This document shows, one piece after another, positions 1 through 12,786 of a stretch of DNA of 64,000 bases (position 1 is the first letter of the stretch; each line of letters starts with the position of its first letter). Source of the DNA: Leptodontidium sp. MPI-SDFR-AT-0119 (Eukaryota > Ascomycota > Leotiomycetes > Helotiales > Leptodontidiaceae); contig JAHLEZ010000019.1 in NCBI GenBank assembly GCA_020726505.1, positions 1,054,001 to 1,118,000 on the forward strand, in the 5' to 3' direction. Both the position numbers and the translations under genes were made by a program. The notes below the pieces were generated by a model that ran no database searches, was not told the origin of the DNA, and worked only from the letters and a program-made list of their open reading frames with translations.

Positions 1-870
1 CGCGGATAAGTTTGCTGCGAACCGCCGGCCAGGGTAAAATGTCGAGTATTGGGTGATGTGGTATGAGTTGCTGCTCTTCAGTGGGAAGAAAGCTCGGGGG
101 AAGTGGCTCTCCGCTTCTCGATGTCGTTTCGTTGAATGTGCGACGAAAGTCGAGATTCCAGATGGTTTCTTCGCATTGTAGGAGGATGGCAATGTCGTAG
201 CTTGCACGCATGACTTTTAGCTCGAAGACGTTGAGTAGGGCGTCATCCGGGAATTGAAATTGACTGATCTCGAGATCTTGAAGCTCCGAATTGGGACTTG
301 GAGACCCGTGATATGGGTTCATAACGGCTTCTATATCCGTTGTTCGGGTTAGTGCATGTCACAATGGCGGGTCTTGATCGAAGCGGATGAGGAGTGGCTT
401 ACGAGTCCCTGACATCCAATCGCTCTGTGCTGATGAACTGACAGGTACCATAGAGGCAGGTGGTGCACTTGTCCATGGATTTGATACCATCATATTCGTC
501 TGCATATCCATATCATGAATGTTATGCATGTTTGGAATTGCTGGAGCTATGAGACGAGGAGCTGAGGCTCCAGTGAAAGCGGGAGAAATTTGTCGCCGAG
601 TTTGAAGTAGCTGCTCATTGCTCATGCTGTCACTCCCATCGGAGCGCGGTAGAGATCGTTGCCCCTCCCCAGACAACTCGGCCGTCTTTCGTTCAAGCTC
701 TTGCATTCGGTTGCGCTGTCTCTGTCCTGACGTGCTGCACTCAGCTCCTGCGGATAGATGTGAACAATTGACTTACGATATCTTCTCTGAGCAAGAACAT
801 TCAAGACCCTCTTCCGATCTGGATCCTGTGGAGGAGGGACTTCTGTCTGGTTGGTCTGTCGTTCAGTCAT
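1..870 (-). CDS. bZIP transcription factor with DUF3425-type C-terminus (3' end outside window)
   Basis: A nuclear DNA-binding regulator by family. The start is the ATG at 868-870. Exon 1 (777-870) encodes the basic region with RVLNVLAQRRYR, residues about 21-32. Intron 1 (727-776, 50 nt) splits the last Arg codon, and the join gives RQRQRNRMQELERKTAEL, the basic region running into a leucine-zipper heptad start. Exon 2 is 403-726. Intron 2 (331-402, 72 nt) begins GTAAGC and has CTAAC 22 nt before its AG. Exon 3 runs off the left edge and contains HHPILDILPWPAVRSKLI, the HHPxxDLLPFPxVR signature I know from DUF3425 bZIP proteins. Reading straight through intron 1 would give only an 82-residue product, so splicing is needed. 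The target genes cannot be read from the sequence. The promoter carries palindromes that could be bZIP sites (see 968-979). Family assignment is secure; the protein is incomplete. Confidence 0.88.
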
Positions 871-967
871 GTTTACTGATCCAGCATAACGATATGTTCG
901 ATGCAGGTTTGTGGCCAGCTCCCCTAGGTATATTGGCAGTTGTTGAGCGGGCCAAAATCCTACCGAG

Positions 968-979
968 CATAACGTTATG
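968..979. promoter_or_regulatory. 12-nt perfect palindrome upstream of the bZIP gene
   Basis: The sequence CATAACGTTATG is its own reverse complement and has an ACGT core, as bZIP dimers often bind. It lies about 100 nt upstream of the bZIP start codon. An autoregulatory site is inference. Confidence 0.35.
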
Positions 980-1031
980 GTGGCTTAGTGGTGCTGCTTA
1001 GTCATAACCGTAATTCCGCAGGATGTTTGAG

Positions 1032-1080
1032 CCGGACTCTCCTCAGTCCGGACCGAACTCTACTGAGTACGGACCGAACT
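1032..1080. repeat. Tandem 21-nt repeat with an inverted repeat
   Basis: Two imperfect copies of a 21-nt unit (1033-1053, 1054-1074) are followed by the first 6 nt of a third. The block GGACCGAACT occurs twice. The first copy holds a perfect 7-bp stem (CCGGACT/AGTCCGG) around a 6-nt loop at 1032-1051. CGGACCG occurs twice, a close CGG/CCG pair of the kind Zn2Cys6 regulators may bind. The block sits 160-210 nt upstream of the bZIP start, so it may be an operator array. Confidence 0.4.
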
Positions 1081-4000
1081 GAAAGATTTAATGGCAGCTA
1101 TGATGTCTGACTAAAATTTAGAGTTTGCAGGTTCGTCGATTTGATCCCAAAAGCCTTCTTCCCGTCTTGTTACTGTAAATGAGACGACAGCCGCCGTAAA
1201 GCACGCCTGAACAGCGCAGGTCGGCGATAGAAGAATTATATTGGACGCTATACGAGTTCCACTTCATCAAGTATAATACGTAACCTGCATTACATGTGGT
1301 GAAGTTTCTTCTCCCATTTACTATAAATACTTAATGGCTGTTTTTGTATTAGATACTTGAAGAGTAAGAGAAAGGCAGGGGGTGCCAAGAGGCAGGATCA
1401 ACCCTTTGCATTGTGCAAAAAGCCGTAAAAGTTCTCACCCAAAAATACTATAAATAAAGAATCCGTTATATTCTCGGACTTCTGAATCTTCAATTTACAG
1501 TTAGAAAGCACTTGAAAAGGTTGAACTATTATAAATGCCATATATGTATTTTACTTTTCCGTTCGAGTGCTACTAGCCTCGCATTATTTTGTTCAATTCT
1601 ACCGAGCCAAAGTTATAACTTACCGTATATCAGTTGAGAAGCTGAAGTTCGTCGTATTAATGAAGGCTAGCTTACTTTTAGCATAGGCCATGCAATGGGT
1701 GGCTCTAAATTAGGGTGCAGACTCGATACTGGCCACCAGTTCAAAGCGCGTCTGAATTCCCCAGCCTTCCTCACAATTTGCATTCACAAGTCTTTACGTG
1801 CCCGAGAATGATCGTGTCGCACAATTAAAGTTCGATACCTTTCAGCAGCTGCTGAGTAACATCCCACAAGATATAAATATCTCATCCTTGAATATGAAGG
1901 CCAATGTTTGGCGAGATTTACTCGAGACGGCACAGTCTGCGCTTACCCCTCGACTCGACTGTCTTTGGCCAATTCGTTTTCCATTCTCGATCAAAATGAT
2001 GCCCTAAGGCTTGCCATTCTACTCCGTAACAATTCAGAGGGCCAGGGCACCCCACAGATGATCCTTGGAAGAAACGAATCAATGGTCGCCGACAATTCCT
2101 CTCGCCACACCGTATCTTGTCTGGGTTCTAGAAGCAAGCACCTGCTAGACATTGCTGTGGCGAAGATCATCCCCCAAATAATTGAGCCCATGACAGGCTA
2201 CTCCGCCAGATTGTTGGGTGGATTTAAGTCAGCTTCTCAGTATAGGAATCTATGCTTGCTTTTTGACGCCAGAGCGGCAATCGCTCCTTATCAACCCCAT
2301 GATATTCTTTCCACTTACTGTAGCAGAAAATTGTTCCATGGCTCGGTGTTCGTGAGGTATTTGTGTTATTGTGACCTGCTGATAACGAAAACTATATACA
2401 GCAATTTTCCAAGGGCACAGAGTTGGCTGTATCCAACAGAGCAGCAAGCCACAAACTTGCACGCACATCAAATCACTTCGGCTTTTCTTGCCCTGGGCCT
2501 TGAGAGACTTATTTCCTATGGCCATAGAGTCGCCAGGCAGGCCGGTGAAGCAAGCAATGTTGAAATTTTGACGGGCTAGTGTCTTGAATGTAGAAGGAGC
2601 TACTTCGCCCCATGAACAGCCTTCTCTTCCGATCCTGACCCAACCCAATCTTCACCGCATGCCACGCACGAATGGTTGACGTAATTTCTTCCTTGCAAGT
2701 CAATGCCCTTGGGCCTTGGCGATAATCTTGCCACTTAGTTCCCCTGGATTATTCAGTGTTGGAGAGCTTTGAGGGTCGCAGTGATTAGCAGCTTCATCTG
2801 CAGGCCGAATCTGCCTTTTTGCGGACAGCGAACGAGCTTTGGTAGTGGACAATTGGCTTTGAAGTTTGGGCACTAACCAGGTAATGCTACAAATGGTATT
2901 CCGGTAGGGATCTAACCGCTTGGCATGAACTACCACAATGAAGCTCCCATCGTGATCGTATTTGCCATTCAGATGGATCCGGTGGAAGAGTGGTGCCCTT
3001 CCGGTGGCACTCAGCCCATCTTCCACTGGCGGTCTACGAAGCGAGCTCAAGACTTGCCAGCCCCCTTTCTGAAATACACGAATCAATATCGGAGCCTTTC
3101 AGGGCATTCTGTTGCATTATGTCTTAGTAAGACTTGGCTGCATCATAATTCTGGAGGATTCCCGGCGATAATTGGTAAGCTTGTCGTTGGTCGATTTCTC
3201 TTTCATGACTCAGGGTGAGTTGAGCCTTCTACCCAAGCGCTTTCAAAGATACGACCAAACAAATGTTCCTCAAAAGTCAAACTTCAAGATTACACAGCAT
3301 GAAGAGAATTCAAGTTTACGATACCGAAAAGTTAGATTTCTTGATTCAAGCTGGGCTACGACCAGCTGTTATTCGCTTTCTTCCTGGGATCAATGCCCTA
3401 AAGGGAGGATTTCAGGGGAGTTTTGGTTGGATTAGCCCTCTTCCTCATCATGGTAGGTTCAATCCCATATAGAAGGCGAGTATCATGCTTGAAAGGAAGT
3501 TCCTGTAGGTACAGACTTTACCCGGGGTTTTGTTCTGCCCAAAACCAACAAAAGTTTCTATGCTGACAGACAGATTGTGGTCCAGTCCAGTTAAAACTCC
3601 TCACTTCTCGATCACGAACGGCCGAGCCCCTAATCCATCCTGTCCTCCAACCCAATTTACTTTGCAGAAACCAAGTCAGCAAACGCGCGAAAGTCAACTG
3701 CAACAAGGAATACCGGGCTCTCTGGGAAAGCCGACTGATATGCTCTGGTCTTACCACGGTATTTCTGTAGCCGGTGACAGAGGAACATATCTGCCGAGCC
3801 TGTACACGCAACCACAGCTGGGAGAGGTTTCTGGCGAGGATGTGCTTTCATTGCAACCAAAAGAAGCTTTTCCATCATGGCTGACGGTGCAAGTCACCAG
3901 CTTACTGTGCTAGTAATACAACGGCGCTGGCAACAAGGCGAAACATGGGAAAGTTCTCGACAGTTCTCGTATCAACAGTACTGTGGCACCAAGTTGATCC

Positions 4001-5140
4001 ACCGACACAGCCCTCAACAGTCTTCGTATCGACAGCACCAGCTCCAAAATCCTACTCCCTTTATTCTGTGGTCTGCCACTGGGTCTTCTCCACTACATGG
4101 TTATTTGACGAATCAGTAAATGCTCTTGCCCTGGGGGTGGATATCCACATTTGCAGACCGCTAAATAAAGGGTGTATTAGAGCTTCCACCATGCTGCTTT
4201 GAATGTCTCGCGCTTGTGGGTTTGATGATCCCGGCGAGCAGAGCAGAGCAGAAACAAACAAATACTGGCTTCGAAGGATGGCTATTTCTTGGAAACCAAC
4301 ATTTAAGTCAAGAGTCTGCCTGGATGTACGGACTCGCGTCCCTCTCTTGCAGATGCAGAGATGCCTCTTGCCCAGCATCGCGTTAACCAGGTTGGTGTTC
4401 TGCTCCATACTTCGAGCATGCCTCATGAAGCTTTTTCCCGGTGCCCTTGATAATTCTAGTGGGTGCATCAAACCTAAACACAAACAACTTTGAAGCTAGT
4501 TCTCAAGCCCTCCATGCCTCCAGTCATGTTGGCATCCCGGGTACTCTTCACTTGCAGATACGGACAGCGAAATGGGTCTCAACAAAGGTCTCCGAACAGG
4601 CTCCCCAAATTTGACGCAAGAGATGTACCAAATTCTGCGCTCCAAGAACGAATCACACATCCAAACACATTCACGCATGCAGCAAGGTCTTCTATAGTGA
4701 CACAGAGGCCTCACCGCAAAAGAATGTGGAACCTAGCTTCAGACCTCGGAGTGGCACACAGAAAGCGTTTGAAACAAGCGGTCAATGATGATTATGTCTG
4801 TGGAGTATACCATTTACTCCACTCAAACCCAAATGTTCGAGATTAAGGTAAGTAAGTTCTATGGCTGAAGTAGCACCACGTCTCATTGTCATACATTCAG
4901 ATACCACAGCATTGCATAACTGCCTTTTACATTGACTGACTAATCTACTCGTACAGAAACCGAAACATCCTTCATATCCCATCCGTTGATGCGCCTGAAA
5001 ATACGCTCGAATAAGCCAGCCATGCAACACGAAATCGATACCTGCATGCTCGAAAAAAAGTGCAAAAGAAATGTAGAAAACATGACTTTATGGGAGGAAG
5101 GTGCAAGGAAGGATCAAGGGGTTCATTTTGCCAGCTCTGC
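1081..5140. other. Long interval without a convincing gene
   Basis: Only short overlapping open frames occur on both strands. None has a recognisable domain, a run of frame-compatible introns or family-like residues. The longest plus-strand frame (1908-2579) overlaps an equally open minus frame and begins inside a smaller one, so I do not call it. The 3' end of the helicase gene lies at the right edge. I see no transposon ends or long repeats. Confidence 0.5.
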
Positions 5141-8100
5141 TCAAAAGGCGATCAGGTCATCGGAGTGATCAAGGACACCGTTCTGAAGTGACGGCGAAAA
5201 AGACGCAATATCGTCAGACTCGTCAATGAGACTCTTATGGGATGGTGTTGGCCGAACAGGCAGGTTATTTCCATAGTCAATCAGGAGATCCAGTCCATCA
5301 TTCATTCCCTTCTCCTCAATAAGGCCCTCGGGCACGGATCGGACGATACCATCTCCGTTTGATCGCTCACCGCCATCTAGAATAGAGTTTACCATGGGTG
5401 TCAGGCAATCAATATCAATGTCCTCATCCTTCCACAGATTGTATGGCTCCAATGGGAGTTGGTTTCCGGGGATAGAATCGCTTGGCTGACTTGTTTGCTT
5501 GATATCCACCAGAGAGAAAGATCCGAGACCCGAAGAAGTTATGGAATCAGGACGACCAAGTGTATCGATAGCACAAACTGCAGTTTGATTGTCTTCCTTC
5601 ACGACAACGCCCATGGATTGGAAGGTCAGTGAACCCTTAGCCTTCGAAATCCCAATGACCCTCGGGGCTGAGATAGCATCTGGCTGTTGATTGTCTCGCT
5701 CCGGAGCGGCAGGAACAGATTCACCATCTCGAGCTGTGCTGGTAGCTTGAAGACTACTGCTATCCGGAATAACACTTGTCCATGGACCCGGTTGCTCAGC
5801 CATAATTGGGACATGGTCGCTCTTTGGAGATTCTTTAGCATCCGAGAGCCCAAGGAGGTCAACAGATGGAACGTCGGCCATATCACTTGGTTGCTCAACA
5901 GTAGTAGGGAAGAACGCAACAGCCTCAATGAGTCTTGCATTGGATAGACCAGGTTCGTCGATGGCATCACGAGGATCGTTATGCATAGCAAGGGTAGAAG
6001 TAGCACTTGTCTCTCCCTTCTTGTTCGTATCTTGTACAAAATTCTCAAATGGACCGTTAACATCAACGGATCTGCCGAGTGGCTTCGAGGGAGGCTTTGA
6101 AGCTGGGGCTGGTGAAGAAGAAGCTCTCTTTTGCTTTCTGCTTGGCTTTTGTTGCGACGATCCTTCGCTCTTGGCATTGTCTCTTCTCGGCTCAAATTTC
6201 TTCTTGGAAGCTTTTGCTTGCTTCTGTCCAGTTCCTGCGACTGTGAAACCGACAGGCTTCTCTGACTCTATTGTCACTGTAGATGTCGTTTGGAGTTTGG
6301 GGAATGCTTCAACGTGATCTCGGGGAATAAGACTTTGAACAGGTCCAGCTGGGTCTGCTGTTCTGACTCCGTTCTTGATAATGACTGGTCGATAGGTCTC
6401 CTTGATTACAAGCGTTGATGGATCTACCTTGGGGGCTTTGGCTGCTTCCATACGCTGCTTCTCGTCAATTTCTTGGTCAGCCTTCTTTGCGTTGTAATTC
6501 GCCCAGTTCTGGAAACCAGGGTGGTTCTTGTCAATTACGGGCTCATGGCCATATCCTCGAAATAATGGGGGTGGTTGATCGCCAACTGCTGTTGATCGGC
6601 TAAATTGAACTTTGCCTGGTGTTGATGTACCAGAACTACCATGGTGCGGAGAAGATGGCCCAGAACTCTGGTCTGAGAGAGCTCTCCGGCCAGATCTACC
6701 GGTCTTCGAGTTGGATGGCATCTGTCGACCGTTTGTTGACACGCGACTATTGGACAAGTGCAAATCGTGGCGGATATCTGACACGGTGTATGGATTCGGA
6801 GCCTCGTTAAATCTGACTTGGCGGTGGCCGGATCCATGCAATTCTCCACTCTTCATGGCACTTTTTGCAGGACTCTGGCTGGATGCAGGGGAAGCTGCTT
6901 GATTTGAGTCCCAATATTCGAAGTTATCAGGAACAATGACTAACGGTCTCTCGGCAACATGGCACTCGTCGCAAACACATGTTTCTCCGCAGGTGCGAGA
7001 GCAACCATGTCCACAAGGAAGGTTTCGAGCGCAGGCTTCCCTACAAATGATCCGAGAGTGATCGAAAGGATGGCATAGCAGGGTGCAAATGTGGCCACAA
7101 GGAAGAATACCGCCTTGACAACGTTTCTGACAACCTCCAGCGAGCCCAGCCCAACCGTCAACGTCGTAGATTCTTGTTACGGAATTATGCTGGGTACAAG
7201 TGACTGGAAGACCTCCGTCGATATTGTAGCGGCCCTGTGATCTCATGAACAAGACAAGAGGGTCGAACAATGGGTCGCGTCCATAAGCCAATTCGGTAGT
7301 TTCTCCTGCAGTCAACGTCACTGAATTACCAAACAGATACAGCCCTCGACGAGCTCGAGAGAGTGCAACCACCAGACGGTTTCTGTTGTCAAGGAAGCCC
7401 ACTCCAAGAGTCTGATTGCTTCTGACCATGGAGAGCAAGATGATGTCGTTCTCTTCTCCTTGGTAACTGTCAACAGTGAAGACGTTGAAGTACGATATGC
7501 CTCCGAGACTGGGGTGCTTCTTGAGCTGCTTGATTATAGTCCTTCTCTGGCCATTGTAAAAGGTCAGGACGGTGATCTTCGAGGCCTCCACGCCGTTGAG
7601 TACCAGATAATTGAAGAATTCAGCAATCATGTTGGCCTCCGCCAAGTTGAAGCAACTACCTTCGAAAGTTCTCGACTCCATCCAATTATGAGAGAAGAAG
7701 TAGGTGTCTCGTCCTCCCATCCCTGGAACTGGTGGTCGATTATTCACTCGGTCTAGGACACTCTCATGGTCATGAAGGTCGGTGTAGAAAGGATCTGGCT
7801 GGATACAGAGCAACTTGCGTACGTCGGGAATCATGCGGCGCTGATGGTTGAGCATCACGAATGTCATTGAGTTGTTGACCAATCGCTCGAACATTGATAT
7901 GTTGAGGTTGTATGGTTCGTCCTGAAGGGCTGGTACGATGCATGATGCCTGTAGTTGCTTGTGATCACCCACCAGAATCAATTGCTGCAAGGACTCCATC
8001 ATACCAGCAATGATCTTGCATTCGAGTGTCTCGGCAGCCTCTTCAATGAGCAGAGTTCGAGGCTCAAGTGCCGAAAGGAGAGCGCGATACTTTGATAAGC

Positions 8101-10298
8101 CTGTGGTCGTGCAGCCAACAACCTTGATACCCAGCTGTCGCATTAACTTGATGTTGCACATTGACTTGCCATGTTAGCAATCTGCTCTAAAGTTGTGATT
8201 GAAGACTTACTTTCGTGATGTAGCTGTCCTCTACATGTCTCTGATACTTTACGAGCAGTTCTTGGAACTTCTGCATGACAAGCTTATTCATTTGTCTCTC
8301 GAAATAGCGGTACATTTGACCGCGCTCCCCGAGAGGTATCTCGAACAAATCTTTGCATCGGCTCAATTTTCGCCTTGAAGCGCTGTCCGCGACAAAAGTG
8401 CTGTGTCTTCCGGTATATTTGCGACCAAAAGGGACCCAGCGACCGCTGAGACCAATGTCAGATTCCTTGTCGTCAGGCCCGCTTGCGTCGACGGCTTCTT
8501 GTTCGAGTGCTTGAAGCTGCTCAGCTTCAATATCACCCTCTTCCAATGGGAATCCGAGATTAACACGTGGTGCACCTTCGATCAGCATGAGCTGAGACTC
8601 CGTAAGCCCTGTTGAATAAGTCAGTCTCAAGATTTTTGGTAAAGGCCAGACATAGCTCACATGCAGCTAGATCTTCGGTAGGAATATTGCTCTCGCTTTG
8701 TTCAACAGCCCAGTCTCCTGCATCGAGAGATCTGCGTTGACCTTCTGTGATGATACCATGCTCAAGGAGAGCGTCGGCGGCCAGAACAGTGTTGTTTAAC
8801 AACGGCGATAGTACTGCTATGATTTCTTCGCATAAAGCCCGATGCTCTCTGGAAGATGCACCCAAGCCTTGGCTAATCATGGATTTGTCTGTGGCTTGGC
8901 GTAATTCGTAGAGCGTCCGTTTCTTGATTGCGACATTTTCTCTGTCAGAACGTCCTCCGAGTCTGACAATCTCAGGCTCGAAAACGAGAATGTGGTTGAG
9001 CAGTTGATCCAATGCATGGTTCGTTTGGGCGGCGACAATAATAGGAGGGTCCTCAGGTCCCAAGTTACGAATCATTACCTCGAGAGCTGAAATCGATACA
9101 AATGTCTTTCCGGTTCCAGGTGGTCCTTGCACAATTGCGAGCCGCTTTGTAAGCATGTTTTTACAGGCAGAAACTTGGGAATTGTCCATTCCACAGTTGA
9201 TCTTTTTCGGGAAGTTGTTCATCACGTCAACGTTGAAAAGAGTCGACACATCAGAAGATGGCACCGAAACAAAGCCATCCTTATCTTCTGCTGATCGCTC
9301 CAGAGATGACAGATTCATAAAGGGGTCCTGTTGCACATAGAGAGGTGCCTCAATACTTGGATCAAGTTCGACGAGTTCCTTGGAGAAAGAGAATCTACCT
9401 CGGTAAGCTATCGCATGATCATGTATGAATTTGATGGTTCCTCGTGCTTACCGTTCAGTCATCAACTTCTGCATTGCTACCATTGTATGGCGGGATGCCT
9501 CGAAATAACCTTGCCTAGACTCCACCATGACATACTCTGAAATAGTGTTAGCTAGTGATACCAAAGGGAGGATTGCGACCCACTTTCGACTGGATCAAAT
9601 ACCAGATCCTTGACATCTCCCCAAAATAAATCAATCATTGGAGGGTCTTGGTCGAGACCACCTTCGATTGGACGAGCTGCAACAATTGCGACCTTGCAGA
9701 TAGTCTTGAACATGTCCTTCTCGGGAGTCAAAGCAACGATCGTACCTTGAACGAGACGTTTTGACTGATCCCACCGAATTCGTTTTCCTGCGCGGTGACA
9801 TGAGAATTCTACGCGGGATGCAACACCAATCCGACTAAGCTGCAGTCCTGTGAAGGTAACCTACACCCAATTAGTGTTGCACTTTCAAAGAATTCCCAAC
9901 TGAGGAATACTTACACCTGTGTAGATGCATGTGTCGCCCGTTTCATTCATGGAAGGGTTGTGTTGGACTTCGGTCACTGCGTTTCGGAGGGACGCAATAG
10001 AGTCTTCACGGATTATTTGGTAATGTGCTCCAAGGTAAGCCTCCTTGGACGACCATGGTCCGTCGATGATGTTGTGGGGGAGTTTGTCGTCATAGAGCAG
10101 ATCTTTTTGATATGCATTCCATTCTTCCGGCTCTTCGTCTATAAGGGTGGGATCCTTGTAGGCAGGTTTGATTTCGGCTGATGAGGGGATCTCCGGAAGG
10201 TTTCTCCATGCTTGTGGAAATGCGTTACGCTCGTATGTCTTCTTGATATGGTCCACGAGGATACTGCGGGCATCTCTAGAGCCCTTTGAGGGAGCCAT
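5141..10298 (-). CDS. SF1 RNA/DNA helicase with NF-X1 zinc fingers (Hrr1/SAD-3/ZNFX1 family)
   Basis: Predicted protein of 1633 residues. Exons in order: 9915-10298, 9584-9860, 9452-9536, 8661-9394, 8211-8608, 5141-8164; introns are 46-57 nt. All junctions keep frame; the last intron ends in AAG after a TGCTAAC branch site. The Walker A GPPGTGKT is at residues 339-346. The Walker B-like LLIEEAAE is near 664-671, followed by GDHKQLQ near 692. VDSYQGEENDIIL and NRLVVALSRAR are the late SF1 motifs. A Cys/His-rich NF-X1 zinc-finger block near residue 970 contains LPCGHICTLLC and LPCGHGCSRTC. About 600 residues follow that are Ser/Pro-rich and probably disordered. In S. pombe Hrr1 helps RNAi-directed heterochromatin, and Neurospora SAD-3 is needed for meiotic silencing of unpaired DNA. 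The same role here is inferred from the family. Paralogues exist in fungi, so strict orthology is not shown. Confidence 0.93.
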
Positions 10299-12786
10299 TG
10301 TTTACCATACGAATGTGTCCTGCTATTTTGCAAGGAGCTGAACGATTTGCGGGAGAGATGAAGAGAGATATGGGACGTTTTCCGAGGAGGGTGGTCAAGA
10401 GATGGCTCGTTGTGGAAAGCAAATCTGTGGCAAACAGGGTTAGCAAGCTGTTGGACTACAATCAAGCTACCAACAAGGAGCAGCAAAGGTGAAGAGACGA
10501 TTCAGTGTTGGAATCTTCAATGTCAGGCATGCAGGCGATGTGTTGTTCTGCCACAGGGACATGAGAGAAGTAGCAGGAATAGGGGTACTGCCTACCTAGG
10601 CACACCTACTATTGGGGTCGGTTGATGTCTTCGTAGGGACCCAGAGACCCCGTGCAGTGTCAGATGGGCTTTCTTTGGGGAGACTGGGTTGGCGTGGAAA
10701 CGACGGCAAGAGAACGCGGTGATGTTTCAATTGGAGTAACCTGATAGCTATTCTTCTTGGGATGGTCAGCACACTGCGCGTGGTGTCTTACAAAGAGATA
10801 GATCGTTGAATTGCGGCGGTTCATTGATCTCCAATGAGATGGCAATGGTAGACCGCTGGGGGACAAGATAAAGACTGCTCAATTGGAGATCACGTACCAG
10901 AATAGATTCTTGCCCTAGCCAGGCTATGACCACATGGATGGTGCCAGTACGGAGAAAGATGTTGTGTTGAGTAGAAAGAGAGGATTGTTGTTGTGATTGA
11001 GAGTTGGGTTGAGGCAGAAAGGAAGATGTTTTGATGCGGCAGAAGGAAGGGGGAAGGAAAAACGATGTCCCGGTGATAGTCCGGATTGGAAACCAAACAT
11101 CTTCGCTTGAGGGAATCCACATGCAACGATCAGTACCCGGTGATTGACCGACAAAGCCTGCATGTCGAGAAGAAATCATCAACCTGATTTTACGCCAATG
11201 ATGACATTTAAATGACTGATGGGTCTGTTAATTTTGCAATTTGTTTGTACAACACAGTCAAAAGAAACTGTTTGCTCATGACCTCCCCATAGCAGAGAGC
11301 AATCGCAGCAAGCATCTAAATCCTGCGCGGGCTGAAATCAGTATTCGGAATGAGAGTAACTTGTATTGCATCAACCAAAGACTTTTCAACGAAGAGGCTG
11401 GAAGAAATATGCAGATGTTGTCTCAGGCAGAAAAGCAAGCGAGGATCGATCTTGGCTGGAGAGAAAGTCAAAATAATTGATAACAATTTAGCTTCAAGGA
11501 CTATACGAGATGGATTTTGTCACAGGAGAGACAGATATGATGCTCAAGGGGGCTTGGCTAAGACTTTCCCCTCTCTTGTAGTCTGGCAAGCCACCGCTCC
11601 AAATCTAATTGGGACTGCACCTATATTGGTCTCAGTATTTGGAAGAGCGGACAATTGCCAATAAATTCATGAACAGAGCATGGAATGGTGTTTGTCTCAG
11701 TTGAGGTTGTAATGAATAAAAAGAGAGCGAACAAGAAGTAGACAGTCGTCGACCTCCAAACAAAACAGACAGTTTAAATTCAAAGCTTCTAAGTGAGCAT
11801 ATTTTGACAAGGAGGAGGAATTGATAAGAAATACGAAAGGAGTACCCGGAAAACAAAAGGATAAGTACAAAATACAATCCCATAGAATCAACTGTAGGTT
11901 GTTAGAACCATAACCCCAACAAAACGCGCTTAGTCTGCCAGAAGTCAGATACTCTGTTTCCACATCTTATCGCGGGGCCAAGGTGTAGCAAACATTTGCC
12001 CCGCTTGCATTGACTGAAACATCATTCGGGTCATGCCGCAGTCAAATTTACCACTGTTCAATCGCAGTCTCAACGACGATTCTTCGCCTGAAGAAGTCAG
12101 CACTGCGCCTTTATCGTCCTTGATCTATATCGCACCTCGCATAATCACGTAAGTTTGTTGACATTCCAGGGATGATTTAGCGAGATTCTTCTGCCAAGCA
12201 TCTCAAAGCCCATTCAACCCTTCTCAACATCAAGCACTGTAAGAATCGGCCCTCTCTCCTCTGGGCACCAAGCAAGCAGTTTCGACTCCATCCACGTTGA
12301 AACATAGCTTGCAGCATCTCAATTCTCCCCCCTCCTTCTCATCTCCTTCCTTAGTCCTTGCTCAATCAGGCAACCCGATCCCCTCAGCTGGCGCTGATCC
12401 GATCCGCAGATCGCCTAAGCTTAACTAAAAGCTCAACCCCAGCTTTCACGGCAAGCCCACCTTACCCATCATCTCATAATTATTTCCGTAACTCCATCGG
12501 TAAAGCCTTCCACGAAAGGCTTGCCCTTGCACATCACTTGTTCCAAGATTGATATCATTAGACCATTTGGACGGCATGGGACGAATATCGCCGAATCATC
12601 CTCGATTTGGACTTGAAGCTTAGCATTTAGCTTCAAGTACATCACCCGCTGGGATTCGGTTATACTACAGATACCCCCTAACTAATCTCGCACAAAGGTT
12701 TTTTACCCTCTTTCCTTTCTTGTTTCACTTCTATTCTCGTCTCGTTCTTCACTCATCGCCGTCATCAAGCGGCCAATTTCTTCATA
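10299..12786. other. Divergent intergenic region between helicase and decayed membrane-protein gene
   Basis: This 2.5 kb must hold the helicase promoter on its left and the promoter of the gene at 12787 on its right. Frames on both strands are short and unrelated to families I know. A CT-rich stretch (12700-12780) directly before the ATG at 12787 looks like an ascomycete leader. A hairpin at 12611-12638 is listed separately. Confidence 0.5.
12611..12638. repeat. Perfect 10-bp inverted repeat with 8-nt loop
   Basis: ACTTGAAGCT at 12611-12620 is matched by AGCTTCAAGT at 12629-12638. It is about 150 nt upstream of the start at 12787, so it could be a dimer-binding site. It could also be chance. 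Confidence 0.35.

Noticed and set aside
1908..2579. Plus-strand frame of 223 codons
   Set aside because: Minus-strand frames are open over the same DNA, there is no domain, and composition is uneven. Probably chance.
5626..6195. Minus-strand frame of 189 codons inside the helicase
   Set aside because: It is a shadow of the long helicase exon in another frame.
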